A stretch of DNA of 64,000 bases from Siphonodentalium dalli (GCA_032622095.1 CP136067.1:120129030-120193029), one strand, 5' to 3'; counted from the first letter of the stretch, positions 45,539 to 58,125 are shown. A program made the numbers and translations. Notes: generated by a model from the letters alone, not told the origin.

Positions 45539-47731
45539 GTCTGGTCGATAAACTAAAATTTTAGGGTCAACCTAGAAAACATTTGGACTAAGTTGGTTTC
45601 TATTCCATTTTGAAGAGGAATATATCCTCTATAACATATCCAAAATCCGCTAAAATCCGCTTTGAGCATTTTCTGTAATACAAGATGGCGTCCATGGTGG
45701 CAGTTGGTATAGAAAAATCCTGAATTTCGGTGGTAGGTGCGCCAACAAATACCAAATTAGTAATAAAATAAAATCCACACAAACAATCCTTAGTCGTAAA
45801 CCATATCGGTAGAATGTCTGTCCAAAATGGCCGCCAAAATGGACAAAATCGAATGAAATTTACAATTTGCGGAAAATTGAATAGCTAGTTATACAAGAAC
45901 GAACAGGCCGTCGAATTATACGAGGAAGAATGATTTCAGAGTATAAGGGGAGCTATTAATGATAGTATGTAAGAATTCTCTCTAATGTATCTCGCGAGAG
46001 AGCAACCGAAAGCCAGGTCTCATACAACGATTGAATGTGGACTTTTTGGGCGCCAAGAAATAGAAGAATAACGCAGTTTTATCTGTACTGTTTATCTTGA
46101 ATCGTGTAATATATGTGTATTAAGATAGTTAAATGTGATCTAATAGGGATGTACTCATTGTGTGACCTTTTCTAGAAGCAGAAATATATGTAATGAAAAC
46201 AGTCTCACGAATGTGACCGATAATAATTTATTTTTGAATCTACAACACACAATCTGTCAAAATCCACTACTATAGAACAGTATGAGAGCTATTCACATGG
46301 TACTAGGTACAATGTGTAGATCCTATTGTCCGTGTCTCAAAATAGTAGTCATAGTTGCCTCCGGTCAAGTGATTAAACACGAATATTTCATTTTTATCAC
46401 ACAAATACATGGTGGTATACCATGAACGCAATTTATCAAAATACAAAAGATTACAATAGACTATCTTCAATAAATTCTCAACATAACCCAATTTGCCTAC
46501 ATACTATATGGCAGAGACTGTCGTTATACCTGGAAATGATGTGCACTTAAATGCACTAAGGCCACATATACGCGAAACGTACGACCTTTTCTGCAACCGC
46601 ATCGCCGCGTTTACCCATTCTCCCTAATGTTACACATATCTGCTGCATACAAAACCATAAATGGCAACATTGAGTGAATGGTAAACGCAGAACTAATAAC
46701 TATAAACGCTGATGACCTGATATTTAGCGCAAGTATGTGGGTGGCAATGGTAACATAATTTCAAACAACAAGATACTGACAACTAATAGTGTGTATTGCG
46801 GGGTACATATTCATGTCGTAAAGTGCCGATTGAAGTAATTTGAACATAATTGTCTACTAAGAAACCGGTTTGGGAGCACCATGAAAATTAGTACTAAATA
46901 AAATGTACGACGTACAGTCTCTTCGATCTAGTGAGATAGTGTACTATTCTGTTGAAGAGATAAGTGTTTCTTGACAGTATAATCAGCATTACGACATACG
47001 TGTATGGTTTATTGTCACGGAGAGTGTTGAAAATTCTGGAAAAATAACTAGTATTTACACAGATAGGGTGTGCTCTTCAGTTTCTGCTTTACATTCAATA
47101 ATTAATCATCATTCCAAAAGGAAACTACCACGCACTGTGTGACGAAATATTACTTCGTGTGTTGCATGCCCAAAATAACTGTTTTTGGTCCGACTGTTGG
47201 ATGTATTCTAATAAGAAAACCCGAACGTAAATCATTGGGTTAACGTGCGTAGCAGTGATCGATAAATCATTCAGATAGATCTGTTTTAATTATATGTGTA
47301 CCTTTAAAGATATATAACAACATTCTTGTAAATTACAAATGTGTATTTTCGCTTATAGGGGGTTATCCAATATGTTGCTTTCATCGTAGCATGGATTGTA
47401 GTTGCGGCCATTTTGACAGCCATTTCATCGCCGCGATTGTATTGTTTTCTGTCATTGTCACTCGATTCGCCCCCTATACTCTTTTACACAAACTGGTATA
47501 TATCGGATGGAGGATTAATGCGTTCTGGTGTCGCCGATGAGGGATATTGTAGAAAAACGTACTTCGCAAGGTCGAAAAATGAGCATTTTTTTAAATCTCT
47601 GTAAAAAAGTTTGCTCAAAGCGGATTTTAGCGGATTTTGGATATGTTGTAGAGGAAATATTCCTCTTCAAAATGGAATAAAAACAAACTTAGTCCAAATT
47701 TGTTCTAGGTCAAACCTTTTATCGACCAGAC
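45539..47731. mobile_element. 2.2-kb TIR element with TA target duplication, GATGGC class
   Basis: TA then GTCTGGTCGATAAAC opens the element, and the opposite end reads identically (GTCTGGTCGATAAA) before TA (45537-45538 and 47732-47733). The TIRs run about 130 bp through ATTTGGACTAAGTT, TTCCATTTTGAAGAGGAATAT and CCAAAATCCGCTAAAATCCG to TTTGAGCA. Inside are ACAAGATGGCGTCCATGG and CAAAATGGCCGCCAAAATGG on the left and GCGGCCATTTTGACAGCC on the right. No transposase is seen; the longest frames (about 60 codons) show no known motif. Confidence 0.82.
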
Positions 47732-47739
47732 TATAAGGC

Positions 47740-49630
47740 TAATCAACTTAATGATATCTAGTCATCATTGAGTATTCACCATGTAGTATCCAATTTGTGA
47801 GACAGTGTTTTGGTTTTCTTACTTTTATTCAGGTAATACAACAGGGTAATATATTAATTTTGTTACTAAATATTTCTTCCGTTAATCATAAGTTTCCTGA
47901 ACGCTATTACGGTGGTCCACTGTGAAGTGTGCCGCGATCCTGTGCAATCAAGAATGCTGCTAAATATGGGCTAAAGAGTCACTATAGCTGCCTATATAGC
48001 CCTATACCAACAAACATGGTACTAACATGCTTACAAACAACATTACATGGTTAGTACTTGTAAATTGTTTGAAAAAAAACACATTTCGGAAAAAATTTAC
48101 AAGCACATTTTTTTCCGCCTCTGGACCACCCACCCACCCCGCCCCTATATACGGAATGTTTTTGCAGACCCCCCCCCCTGGTATCGCATCGCAATTTGCG
48201 ATACAAAGTCGCACTACTGCGTTACGATTTCGCTCATTCTATCGCATTTTGCGATGCAAGGTGTACAAAACATTGGTCCATGTCAAGTAAGCTCTTCTAT
48301 ATTCCTAGATACAATACTCTGTGGGGAGTCTCCCATTCCAAGGAAACTATATTTGTATCTCAAACAGAACGGTGATGAAAGAATCACTTAGCACAGAGTG
48401 TAGAATGAAGAAATTCTGGTTATGGGCCACAACATAACGTACAGTGGATTATGATCATTTGAGAGATACTCACACAACCTCTTGTGAATATACCTATGAA
48501 GTTTCTAGTACTCAACTTCTACGATATACAACCTCTACATGTCATGATTTTCGCGTTCATTTGAAAGCATAAAATTTGCTAATCAATTTAAGAAAAATGC
48601 TATACAAGTTCACCAATTGCATAGCAATTTGCGATTCAATCTTTAAAACTTATTGCGATCCCTGCCCAATTATATATTCGCTGTGGATTTTCAATAGATC
48701 TCACCCCAGAATATACTGTGCTTGGAATGGGAAACACAGAAGCACCCATATTTGAAATATTGGATATTTGTATATTACTGTATAGAAAATATATATATTT
48801 ATGTAAAATGAGGAAAAACAATCCTACTCTAACTGGCCTCATTGAACAACTTAAATACTACCAAAACATTGAATGTCTCAGCACAAGTCACTTGGAAGTC
48901 AGTAGGGCTCATCATTATACAAGACAGTCAATGACTGTGGAGACGCTCACCTACTGTAAAGGCTGAGAAGAAAGGGACTTTGAAGAATAACACAGTCAGT
49001 ACTTGTCAAAATAAGTTAAGACAAGTAGTTAGAAACAGGGACATACATGTAGCTCGGTATTTGCTGATGAGCCGGGCTTTTCACCTTGAAATTTGAAAGT
49101 GCACACTACTGTCAAATCTCCAACCCCCTTTTAAACAAGATAATCTTAACCATTCCATAGTCCTAAGTTCACAAAATTAATTTTACACATCCCTCTTATG
49201 TTGAAATTTTATAACTGGAATGGGTGCTTCAAGCTCTCAAACTTTTGGGAATTTCCAGCCTGACATCTCCCATAAAGTCAAAATTTGTGCCCCATTACAA
49301 CAGTTTAACATGAAGTCGGCAAATATGGACTGTTGGTTCAAAAACATACTAGTTGGAAATTAAAATCAAATTATGAGAACTATTCATATAGTGAGTCTAA
49401 GTGTGGTTTTTATTTTTGGTGTGAAAATCTAATCTACAACTAATGTTGTATCAGAAATGAAATTTTCAAGAGGAATCTATATATTATTATAACAGTAGCA
49501 TACAACATAGATACAGGTAGTGTGGGTGGGGGGGGGGGGGGGCTATAACTCTTACCTCTGCCCCTAGTTGAACAAACATGAATCCCCATGTATGAGATCT
49601 ATTCATCTAGTAATTTTAAACAGTGGCTTT
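47740..49630. other. No gene seen
   Basis: Contains CGCAATTTGCGAT-type short palindromes at 48187-48255 and 48625, and an inverted CCCATTCCAAG/CTTGGAATGGG pair near 48335 and 48720. No exon supported. Confidence 0.3.
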
Positions 49631-49639
49631 TAAGAGTTG

Positions 49640-49985
49640 AAGTTAATTGATTTTCCAAAAAATTACCCCATTGGAACATATCTGAACATGCCGCCCAAGG
49701 ACGCTGCATACCAAATATAAGCTAAATAGACTTGAAGGTTCTTGAGAAGTAATAGTTGTTAGAATTACTATGGAGGGAGAAAGTTACGGCCCTGGCATCC
49801 CATCCCTCCCATTTGATTCGATGAACTTATTTGAACAAATCTGAACGTGAGTCGCCTACAGGTAAGGAGTTCATATGGATCTCGAGAAAAAAACAATTGT
49901 TGACGGATTGGATGGACAGACCAATGGATGGAAGGACGCTCTGACAGACGGACAGTTTCAATCCAACAACAGCAATATACCTCCA
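49640..49985 (+). repeat. Mollusc-type repeat tail ending in GGACAGAC run
   Basis: CATACCAAATATAAGC, a GAACTTATTTGAACAAATCTGAA phrase and GGATGGACAGACCAATGG follow one another, matching the order at 51000-51375. The phrase 'tgacctcatttgaacaaatctgaa...accaaatataaacccaatcgg' is familiar from bivalve repeats. Confidence 0.5.
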
Positions 49986-50094
49986 TTGTTTGTTCATAAT
50001 TAGGTAGAATGAGTTCACATAGATAAGTGGTTGTTAAGAAAATATTGGAACAACCAAGCCTGAATTCAGTGTGTCTGAAGTCCCCAAAGAGTGA

Positions 50095-50465
50095 AAGTAG
50101 TGATGCTATTCTGTAAGGTGGGATAGCATCACCAAATTCACAATATGGGAACCTAATTTTACTTAATCCCCAACTGCTATGGGAGACCTAGGGACAGATA
50201 GAAATTCTCCAGCTGAAGTTGGCGATGTATGCACACCCATTGGGCACCTCAATTATGCATTTATCTTCTGCAAATTATGGGATATAGAACAGAAGGAAAA
50301 AAAGCAGCTAAATTTTTTATATACTTCACAGAAGATTAGGCCTAAGCAGAATGAGGTCCTCAGATGGTGTATTTGGTGATGCTAGCCTGCTGTGTGAAGC
50401 AACATAATTAAATTCACCCTCTGGGAACCTCATTCTACAAATGCCAGACACTCTTAATTCAAGCT
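50095..50465. repeat. Diverged copies of foldback family E
   Basis: GTGATGCTATTCTGTAAGGT/GGGATAGCATCAC at 50099-50135 and AGAATGAGGTCCTCAGATGG...GGTGATGCTAGCCTGC...ACCTCATTCTACAAATG at 50349-50440 match the apex and arms of the 31111-31261 element. The termini and target duplication have decayed. Confidence 0.65.
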
Positions 50466-50874
50466 TGGAGAAAATGAAATTAATCTGATTTTAATGACCA
50501 CTGAGTGATAATGTAAACAACAAGGGTGCTTCATTGATAACACCATTAATCTCGTTTAAATTATGAATGACATGAATTACACTCTCTGGGGATGGAGAGC
50601 ACTATGGCATAGCAGTTGTTATCTATCCATCTGGCACTGTTTTATAAACATGTGTCCATCAGAGCACATGGGTGGCTTGCTGTAGTGAGAATACAAGGAT
50701 ATTAAAGTAATTTACTGAACATTTCTGTACATCTGTCTGTTCCTGCTTTCTCCCAAACCCCTGATTTTGAATCAAATATAGTGTAGTGACTAGAGGTACC
50801 TCCCCTCCCCTCCCAAAGATGTAATGTCATAGGTTCTTCAAAATTTTAATGAGATTTTTTTAATTTTATTTAAA

Positions 50875-50945
50875 AATAAAAATAAAATTATTTAATAAAA
50901 AAAAATATTTATTAAAAATAAAATATATATATATATTTTTTTTTT
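50875..50945. repeat. AAAATAAA/TATATA simple repeat
   Basis: Low-complexity A/T tract. Confidence 0.8.
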
Positions 50946-50999
50946 GTGCTTAAATTGAGCAATAAGTTAAATCTAAAAAAAAATTAAACAAAATTCAGA

Positions 51000-51375
51000 T
51001 TTATGTCCATAGCCCCACCCACATTTGACCCAGTGACCTCATTTGAACACATCTGAACCACAGTCACCCAAGGTACCCTCATACCAAATATGAACCCATT
51101 CGGCCCGACAACTTCAGAAAAGAAGTCGTTTTAAGAATTACTATGTGGAAAAATAGTTATGGTCCTGACATCAAAACTATTTGACTTGTTGACCTCATTT
51201 GAACAAATCTGAATTCTGAGTCACCTAGGGAACATCCACACCAAATATAAACCCAATCGGTCTGATGGTTTCAGAGGAGAAGATGTTTAAAGAATTGTTG
51301 ACGGACGGACGGATGGACGGACGGACGGATGGACGGACGACGGACGAGTAGTGATGACTATAGCTCCAGCGGAGA
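51000..51375 (+). repeat. Mollusc-type repeat with GGACGGAC run and AGGTGAGCTAAAA end
   Basis: Two diverged modules (TTGACCCAGTGACCTCATTT at about 51025 and GTTGACCTCATTTGAACAAA at about 51190) each contain a CACACCAAATAT/CATACCAAATAT phrase and an 'aacccaatcgg' phrase. They are followed by a GACGGACGGACGGATGGACG run (51300-51350) and the end AGACTTCGTCTCAGGTGAGC TAAAA, in which GAGACTTCGTCTC is a hairpin. I associate this end with bivalve repeats. Confidence 0.6.
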
Positions 51376-51969
51376 CTTCGTCTCAGGTGAGCTAAAACAA
51401 GATGGGAAGACTTGAAACCATTGTTAACATATCAATAAGTCAACAGAAAAGTGGAAATAAAAATTGTTTACATTACCGTCAATTCCAAATTCAACTAATG
51501 TTTTTGCATGCATATAGGCAAGATTGTAGGGATGAAGGGAACTCAAGCTCACATGTAATCTCCACTGAGATGGAATGCTCCCCTCCCACCCCACGACAAT
51601 AATATATCAATTAACTAAACATTTGTTTGTTTATTACAATTGTAAAAAGTTTGATACAAAAAGCAATAATATATCAAACATACAATCTATACTTTATGTT
51701 CAATAGAATAATCGACCATCATATTATATATACATTAATATGTGTACTATTATGTATGATTATGCATATCAGGATCCTAATAAAAATATTTAAAAAAAAC
51801 TATATATTCGCCTTGTCGGCTCGGTCGGTGCCTCTCTAACCCTTCTTTGTTTATCTGGGAACGCGACAAATCTATAAGTGTCGGCACTTGTGTCCCAATC
51901 CAATTGTTGTATGTATATATATACATTTATATATGGCAATAAAACATGTTTAAAGAAGCATAATCAGAA

Positions 51970-52404
51970 TTAACGCTCGAAAATTACTATTCCTTTGGGT
52001 TTGGGGGTAAAAAAAAACATTTGATTCGAGTCGAGCAACCCACCCACCAAAGCTCAGAGTGATCAGATATCTATTTTTGAAATCTATTATTTTTCACCAC
52101 CGGTACTAGTTAGTGGCCTGGTAAAAACTCGACGAGAACACGGTTTCGGACCAAATTGCGAATGAAGAAGGAAAACTCTAAAATCAAGTGGGCTTTTGCT
52201 GTCAGATATTTGACAAACCGGCAAAATTTCGTTGAACAAAATGTTGACAAATAACAGGTTTTGGGCAATTTTATACTATAGTTGACTGTTGTTAGCATTA
52301 CTTTTGAGCAATTAATCGATTCTGATAACTGACACGGCATATTAAATAAATTTGTTTTGTTGGAATCTGATGATATAGGGACCATCGAATCGGATTGAGT
52401 ACCT
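51970..52404. mobile_element. TTAA MITE, family C variant
   Basis: The right end GAATCGGATTGAGTACCT is followed by TTAA (52405-52408). The interior shares TTTGATTCGAGTCGAG and AAAGCTCAGAGTGATCAG with other family C copies. The left end is unclear. Its right 300 bp recurs inverted at 55665-55870. Confidence 0.6.
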
Positions 52405-52409
52405 TTAAC

Positions 52410-53035
52410 TATATAGACAAAACTTGCTGAGAAGAGATAGACGTTCTGTAAGGCACCACGTTTAAATCTAAACTATAATTGGCCTACCTTATTCCACATC
52501 CCGGGTTCTGATGAGATAGTTCTGTGCTCCCATATCCGGTTGGGCATCAGGAGAACCACGGCAACTGTTGACGAAAGAGAGCCAAGTCGTTAACATATTC
52601 GTTTTAGCCTATATGTGTGAGTCAATATGATATCAATCTATTAAACTTGTGCAGTACATAAACAGAACCCTTTGTTACGCCGCAAGTTTCAACACGAGGC
52701 TGAAGCCTTTCTGTGTATCATTGCGCCACATGCAACAAGGTGCGATTCTTTTGCGATTAAAGATCACGCTGGTCATCCTATAATACCCGTGCGGGCAATT
52801 TTTTAATAAACACCTTTGCAGGCACGAGTGAAGAGTACAGGTAGGTTTGTTTTGAGGGAAATTATTTTATTAATTGTTTTTCTTCGGACACAACTCCGGA
52901 TCCACGAGGTGTTGGATGAACACAGCTTCAACAAAATGTCAACAGTTTCACAAATAAAGCTCCATAATGTGACGAAATGCTCGATAAATTGTGAGAATAA
53001 GCTTTCATGTTTCAATTTTGTCTGTTTTCAGCTCC
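52410..53035. other. No gene seen
   Basis: The first about 90 bp (to about 52500) are shared, inverted, with 55530-55660. Nothing else recognised. Confidence 0.3.
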
Positions 53036-53041
53036 AAGATG

Positions 53042-53082
53042 ATGGTCGACTCGCATATATAAGAGATTGCATTGGCACATGG
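53042..53082. repeat. Half of the 69-bp hairpin unit
   Basis: ATGGTCGACTCGCATATATA then AGAGATTGCATTGGCACATGG matches the centre and right arm of the hairpins in MITE families A and D, with the other arm missing. Confidence 0.75.
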
Positions 53083-53204
53083 TTTTCGCAAAAAAAATCA
53101 GGAAGTTTCCGTCATGAAAGTGATATATTAGCTTAGAATCGCCCCAGGTCTATTATTTCAATAAGAGAGAGAGATATGTGTTATTCCTCCAAATATGGAG
53201 ACCA

Positions 53205-53560
53205 TTATGGTAAAATATATATATATACACACACACAAAATTTAAATGATGACATATATACACATGCAATACGATTTAACTGGAGAAGGCTCACTTGAAG
53301 TAAGCTCATCCATCAAAGTGTGAGTATGCCAATCTAATTCCATAAGTGATAACCAACTCATACCGAAGACCGAAGAATTGTTCATGAAACACTATAAATA
53401 AATTGTAGCAGTAATAAACCGCAAAACAACAAGTTTGAGACAACTATATATACATATATATACATATTCATACATATATACTTTTGAAATATATATGTAT
53501 ACATATATATACATACACACATACATACTTACGTATACATATATATGAGATGATGTGAAC
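53205..53560. repeat. TA/CA/ATAC simple repeats
   Basis: (TA)n then (CA)n at 53216-53238, and ATATACATATA-type variants at 53440-53545. Confidence 0.8.
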
Positions 53561-53739
53561 TTCTGCACCGATGCAATATGCTAAGGGGTTTCTTCCGATA
53601 TTATATATACGTTAATGAGGTATCCGATATGATTATTTTATCATATAACTTAGTCAGAACATCACTAAAGGCGTCAGGACTATACATACCGCGCAACCCA
53701 GGGAACATGAGTCCAACACTAAGCAAATTCAAAATAACT

Positions 53740-54230
53740 ACGAAGGCGAACCATGTTTCTGACTTCCAAATAAGCCTCAGCGACGAAGCCTCACCCACAG
53801 GAAGAAATAAACTGAGAACGTATCGACTTTTTAAACATGACTACAATATCGAACCTTACCTTATTTACACTAGCACAATAGAGGATAGAACCGCATTCGC
53901 TCGTTTTCGGATTAGTAATCACCCATTACTCATAGAAAAAGGCAGACATGTAAACCCCCGGTAGATGTAGAGAAAAGAATATGTTTATTTTGTAAACTTG
54001 GCTCTATAGAAGATGAATTTCACTTTCTGATGGACTGCTCGCTTTATGCGGGTCTTAGGAATGATTTAGTATCGATGATTAGATCTGTACACCACCATTT
54101 TGATCAACTTTGCCCACTAGAGAAATTTAAAGTGATTATGACCAATGATTGTCCCGAAATTTGTGCAGGTGTATGTAATCTGATTCGGAGGTTCTTTGCA
54201 TTGAGATCTGATTTTTGCAATGACATCTAA
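53740..54230 (+). pseudogene. 3' end of a non-LTR retrotransposon ORF
   Basis: Plus-strand coding gives GRNKLRTYRLFKHDY, EPYLIYTSTI, FARFRISNHPLLIEKGRHV and, after a frameshift at the C-run near 53957, a knuckle RICLFC...EDEFHFLMDC (about 53985-54040), ending with TAA near 54230. This is the familiar C-terminal tail of many invertebrate LINE proteins. RT and endonuclease are absent. Confidence 0.7.
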
Positions 54231-54465
54231 TTGGCTTACGGTTATCCGGCAGTAACTGTGATATTGTATTTACAGTCGCAGCACAACTGTAAGCAATTAA
54301 GCAATCATTAAGTAGTAGATTGCCGCGATGTGATTGATCAGTTTCATTTGTATTATTATTTGAACTCGTTAGTACTACTTTTCGCCATGTTTGCTATTTG
54401 ATTGTTTATTCATTATGTATTCTCAGCAACCTGTTCTTATATATGGATGTTCTTGCTAATAAATT

Positions 54466-55460
54466 CTATTCTAGGATGAAAATAAACCTCACACATCGCT
54501 TGAAAAGACGATATTCATCATACAACAATTCAATTTGCATTGGGATACACCCGCCAAGGCAGTACGCAAGGAATGTATCCCAATTCAGGTTGTCAATAAA
54601 GATAAAGGTTTCAATTCCAAATATGTCAATCAGTGAATACCAAAATGTGTTTCGTACCATCTGTGCGAACTCAGATGTACACTCGAGATACCTATGAAAC
54701 AAGATATTTGAATATGTTTGGTTGCAGCGACTACATTGAGCGTCATTGACGTACGTGGTTTTGGTCAAAATATTGGCCATCTTGATACAGATTGGAAAAT
54801 ACTCAGGTTCTTCTCGGGAGAGCTGCCAAAGTTTCCACATTGACTGATTGCCGGGTTTTACCTTGAAGAAGAATGATAGAGAATCGTCTCTTTGATCACT
54901 CTGACTCACTTCGCGTGAGTAGTGAGCAGAGAGACAATCTCTGACAATTTTCTTCCAAGTGGTCTGAATGGGGAAGGAACCCGTTTCCGTAAAAAATGTG
55001 AGATAATGGTATAAGTCGAATCTATGGAGAATATCAGAGATATCTTTCAGAAATCCTGTCATCGGGCGACCATATATTCGATTATTCGATTACCATGATA
55101 ATTGAATAGGAATACATCGAGAGCTGCTCTGTGATTCCGTGGTAAGTTAACCAGTGTTCCAAGAAACAATAATTTTCTCCGCTGAATTTCGTACTCAATA
55201 GGGAGAAGTCCGAGTAGTGATAGGGATAATATTGTACTGCTGCGTTTCGGAATGCGCTGTAAATTCTTAACACACATGCGGTAAGCGCGTTCTAACGTCG
55301 TATACTGCGTATGTGACAAACCCCACCACGATTCACAACCATAAAGAGCTTTGGGAATAACGATATGCTTAAGAATCTTTAGGTTGGTTAAAGGAGAGCA
55401 TTCGGTTGTAACTGGTGAGCGACAAAATAGTACATCTATAAAAATTGTCCCAGTCAGATC
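54466..55460 (-). pseudogene. 3' part of a LINE ORF related to the 17-18.5 kb copy
   Basis: Minus-strand coding starts around 55460 with KILKHIVIPKALYGCESWWG and YTTLERAYRMCVKNLQRIPK, then LLGLLPIEYEIQRRKLLFLG. After a stop near 55060 it continues with MTGFLKDISDILHRFDLYHY, SLSFFFKVKP and a knuckle QCSRCNQTYS...LEC (about 54690-54750). The segment order matches that at 17020-18485, so both are 5'-truncated members of one family. Its stop at 54466 lies about 235 bp from the stop of the oppositely oriented LINE tail at 54230. Confidence 0.72.
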
Positions 55461-55469
55461 GTTGCCAAC

Positions 55470-55880
55470 TGAATGAACCTTCTTTTATCAACATTTTGTT
55501 CAACGACATTTTGCCGAACCTTCTTTTAATTAAAAGAAAAATATGTGGAATAAGGTAGGCCAATTGTAGTTTACATTTGAATGTTGGAATCTGGTGATAT
55601 GGGGACCATCGAATCGGATTGAGTACCTTATATCGTCTATCTCTTCCCAGCAAGTTTAGTTTAAAGGTACTCAATCCCATTCGATGGTCCCCATATCATC
55701 AGAATGCAACAACAACATTTTTTGAAATGCCGCTTCAGTTATCCGAATAAATTAATTGCCCAAAAATAATGCTAACAACAGTCAACTATAGTATAAAATT
55801 GCCCAAAACCTATTATTTATCAACATGTTGTTCAACGAAATTTTGCCGGTTTGCCAACCGAATGAACGAAACATTTTCAC
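55470..55880. repeat. Family C-related inverted pair
   Basis: One half ends ATCGAATCGGATTGAGTACC TTA (55610-55630). After 30 bp a second half opens TTAA then AGGTACTCAATCCCATTCG (55665). Both halves contain ATCAACATKTTGTTCAACGA. The second half and the spacer match 52110-52500 in inverted orientation. Confidence 0.6.
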
Positions 55881-55889
55881 ACCGATATG

Positions 55890-57040
55890 CTACCTTGCTA
55901 TTTATTATATAAACTGCCTGATATACGATATACATGCATATTATTGTGACCAGCAGTTATATGTGCCTATATAGAATTGTGACCTGGAAATGGAAATAAT
56001 GCACCTTTTTTGTTGTTAGTGGTGATATTGACAGTCATTCCGTATGAAATACATTGTATTGTAACTCAAGTTAAACAAAATACTGTAAAGTGTGTAACAC
56101 ACGTTACATTGTTTAATTGACAATACTCGCTCGAAAAACTTCCTATGTATCGGATTTCCGACTATTTTTATAGATTTGCACATTAAGGAATGTGACAGGG
56201 ATCAAGCGATATCTTTATATATAACCGTGTAAATGTATTTCGCATGAGATTTTTATATTCACATCGCAAACGTAGCGGTTCAAAGCGCGCGATTTTTATG
56301 TTCACACCGAAAGCGATTGGATCTCATCGTCGTGCGCGATGGTAATAGGGCAGATAAATGTTTGAGTGCTTCATTTGCTATGCAGGCAGGTCACAAATAC
56401 AATGTATATGGACATTTTAAACAGAATTTGCTAAACATATACATGTAAAAGTTTTTCAAACTCATTTAATTGTCAATTATAATATGTCAAGAGGAATGGT
56501 GCACGTGCTTCCTAAATTTTCATAGCAATTACGTTTAATTGAATTTCATTCTATCATTCCAGTTTGTGATTTTTTTTATCGGGGGGGGGGGTGCATATAT
56601 ATAAACATCCTATTTGATAGCGACCCAATTATCCCGTTGGTTCTGGTTGGTTTGCCAAAAAGCGAGAAATCGACGAAGCATAACATCACTGCGCGGCTTT
56701 TAATCGCTACGGATGACAGAAAACGGCTGAAATAATCGCGCACTCGCGCCAGGTATTAGGACCGCAGCAATCAATGGGTAGCACGTTGTGCGCAATCATG
56801 CCTACCCGACTGGATCCGCAAAATAATGCCAGTATTCAAGTTCAATGATGTATAACATTGACTGTCACCGGGACGCAGGATTCACCCAGATGTTGACGAA
56901 TATAACTGTTCACTTCAGACATTTCAAACTTTATAATTAAGATATTAGGTGGCGGTCAAGCAAATTAGTTCACAATTCACATAGTTGACAATCGGTTTCC
57001 GTTTGCTATCGATATCAACAGGGCGACTGTTATTAGTTGA
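55890..57040. other. No gene seen
   Basis: Contains a short repeated phrase (GCGATTTTTATGTTCACA and a variant near 56250-56310) and poly-G at 56581-56590. Nothing else supported. Confidence 0.3.
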
Positions 57041-57048
57041 GATATTAA

Positions 57049-57442
57049 CCCTTTACCCAACAGGAGGGCCCTGTGCCAATGCATTCTCTTATATATGCGA
57101 GTCGACCATAGGTCGCCTCGAATATATAAGAGAATGCATTGGCTTAACACATTAAAAAATTATAAATTTGTTAAAGAATGTAAGAAAAAATGGTAAAAAG
57201 TGTTAAAAAAAGATTTTTTTTTAGGCCAATGCATTCTCTTATATATGCGAGGCGACCTATGGTCGACTCGCATATATAAGAGAATGCATTGGCACAGGGC
57301 ATAACTGTAACTATCACAATGTGGTCAAGGAGCCGGTTCCAATGATATCCATATTTGTATGGTTCTATTGAGACAGACCGAAGATATTTTAGGCTGTTGA
57401 AGCTTTATTTGGCCGGTTTTGGCCGGTTTGTTGGGTAAAGGG
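57049..57442 (+). mobile_element. TTAA-flanked hairpin MITE, family A copy 2
   Basis: TTAA (57045-57048), CCCTTTACCCAACA ... TGTTGGGTAAAGGG, TTAA (57443-57446). The two 69-bp hairpins are at 57075-57143 and 57225-57293, and the hairpin module is framed by CCCTGTGCC (57069) and GGCACAGGG (to 57299). The outer part matches copy 1 (GAGCCGGTTCCAATGATATC, GACAGACC). High similarity to copy 1 suggests both are young. Confidence 0.9.
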
Positions 57443-57662
57443 TTAACGAAGAACCATATATATATAGAACGAACAGTTACCATGGTTACGATTGCATGTA
57501 TCTTTTACGTCTGGATATTCGACCGTTTTCGAACAAACGAATACGAATCGAATATCGAGACCGAATCGCTATAACGAATCGAACATCTAGTTTTCGCAAG
57601 ACCCTATCAATAAGTGTTATTGTTTTCCTCTGAAGCCATAATTTACCGTTATAACCCCTTAA

Positions 57663-57947
57663 AGGTACTCAATTCCTAAATTACTATTTATGTGGTTTCA
57701 GGAGTAAAATATATTTGATTCGGGTCGATGAACCCACACATCGAAGCTCAGAGTGATCAGATATCGATTTTTGAAGTTTATAATTTCTCGAGATGTGGCC
57801 CAGAAAACACGTGGTCAAACGGACACATTGTGGATGAAGATGGATAACTCTTGATTTTAGAGTTATCCATCGACTCGAATCAAATATTGTTTACCCCCGA
57901 AGCCAAAAAAATAGTAATTTAGGAGCGTCTGATCGGATTGAGTACCT
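57663..57947. mobile_element. TTAA MITE, family C, intact short copy
   Basis: TTAA (57659-57662), AGGTACTCAATTCC ... GGATTGAGTACCT, TTAA (57948-57951). At 285 bp it has inverted subterminal phrases as well (CTAAATTACTATTT / AATAGTAATTTAGG, ATTTGATTCGGGTCGATG / CATCGACTCGAATCAAAT), so most of the element folds on itself. Confidence 0.85.
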
Positions 57948-58125
57948 TTAATATGCGATGTTTTGTTATTGGAGAATATTTATATATCGATAATAAATAA
58001 AATATGTAAGAACACGGTTAATCAATTATCCGCTTTTCTTCTTTGTGGTGATGTTTTTACAGACATTTATTGTTTTTTTTAATACACTGCGAGTGCCTTT
58101 GGTCCCATTAAATCAACGCAGTTAA

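Noticed and set aside
52816-53136. 106-codon frame with an AG-like upstream context
   Set aside because: No domain or motif recognised, and its end runs into a hairpin fragment of MITE families A and D.
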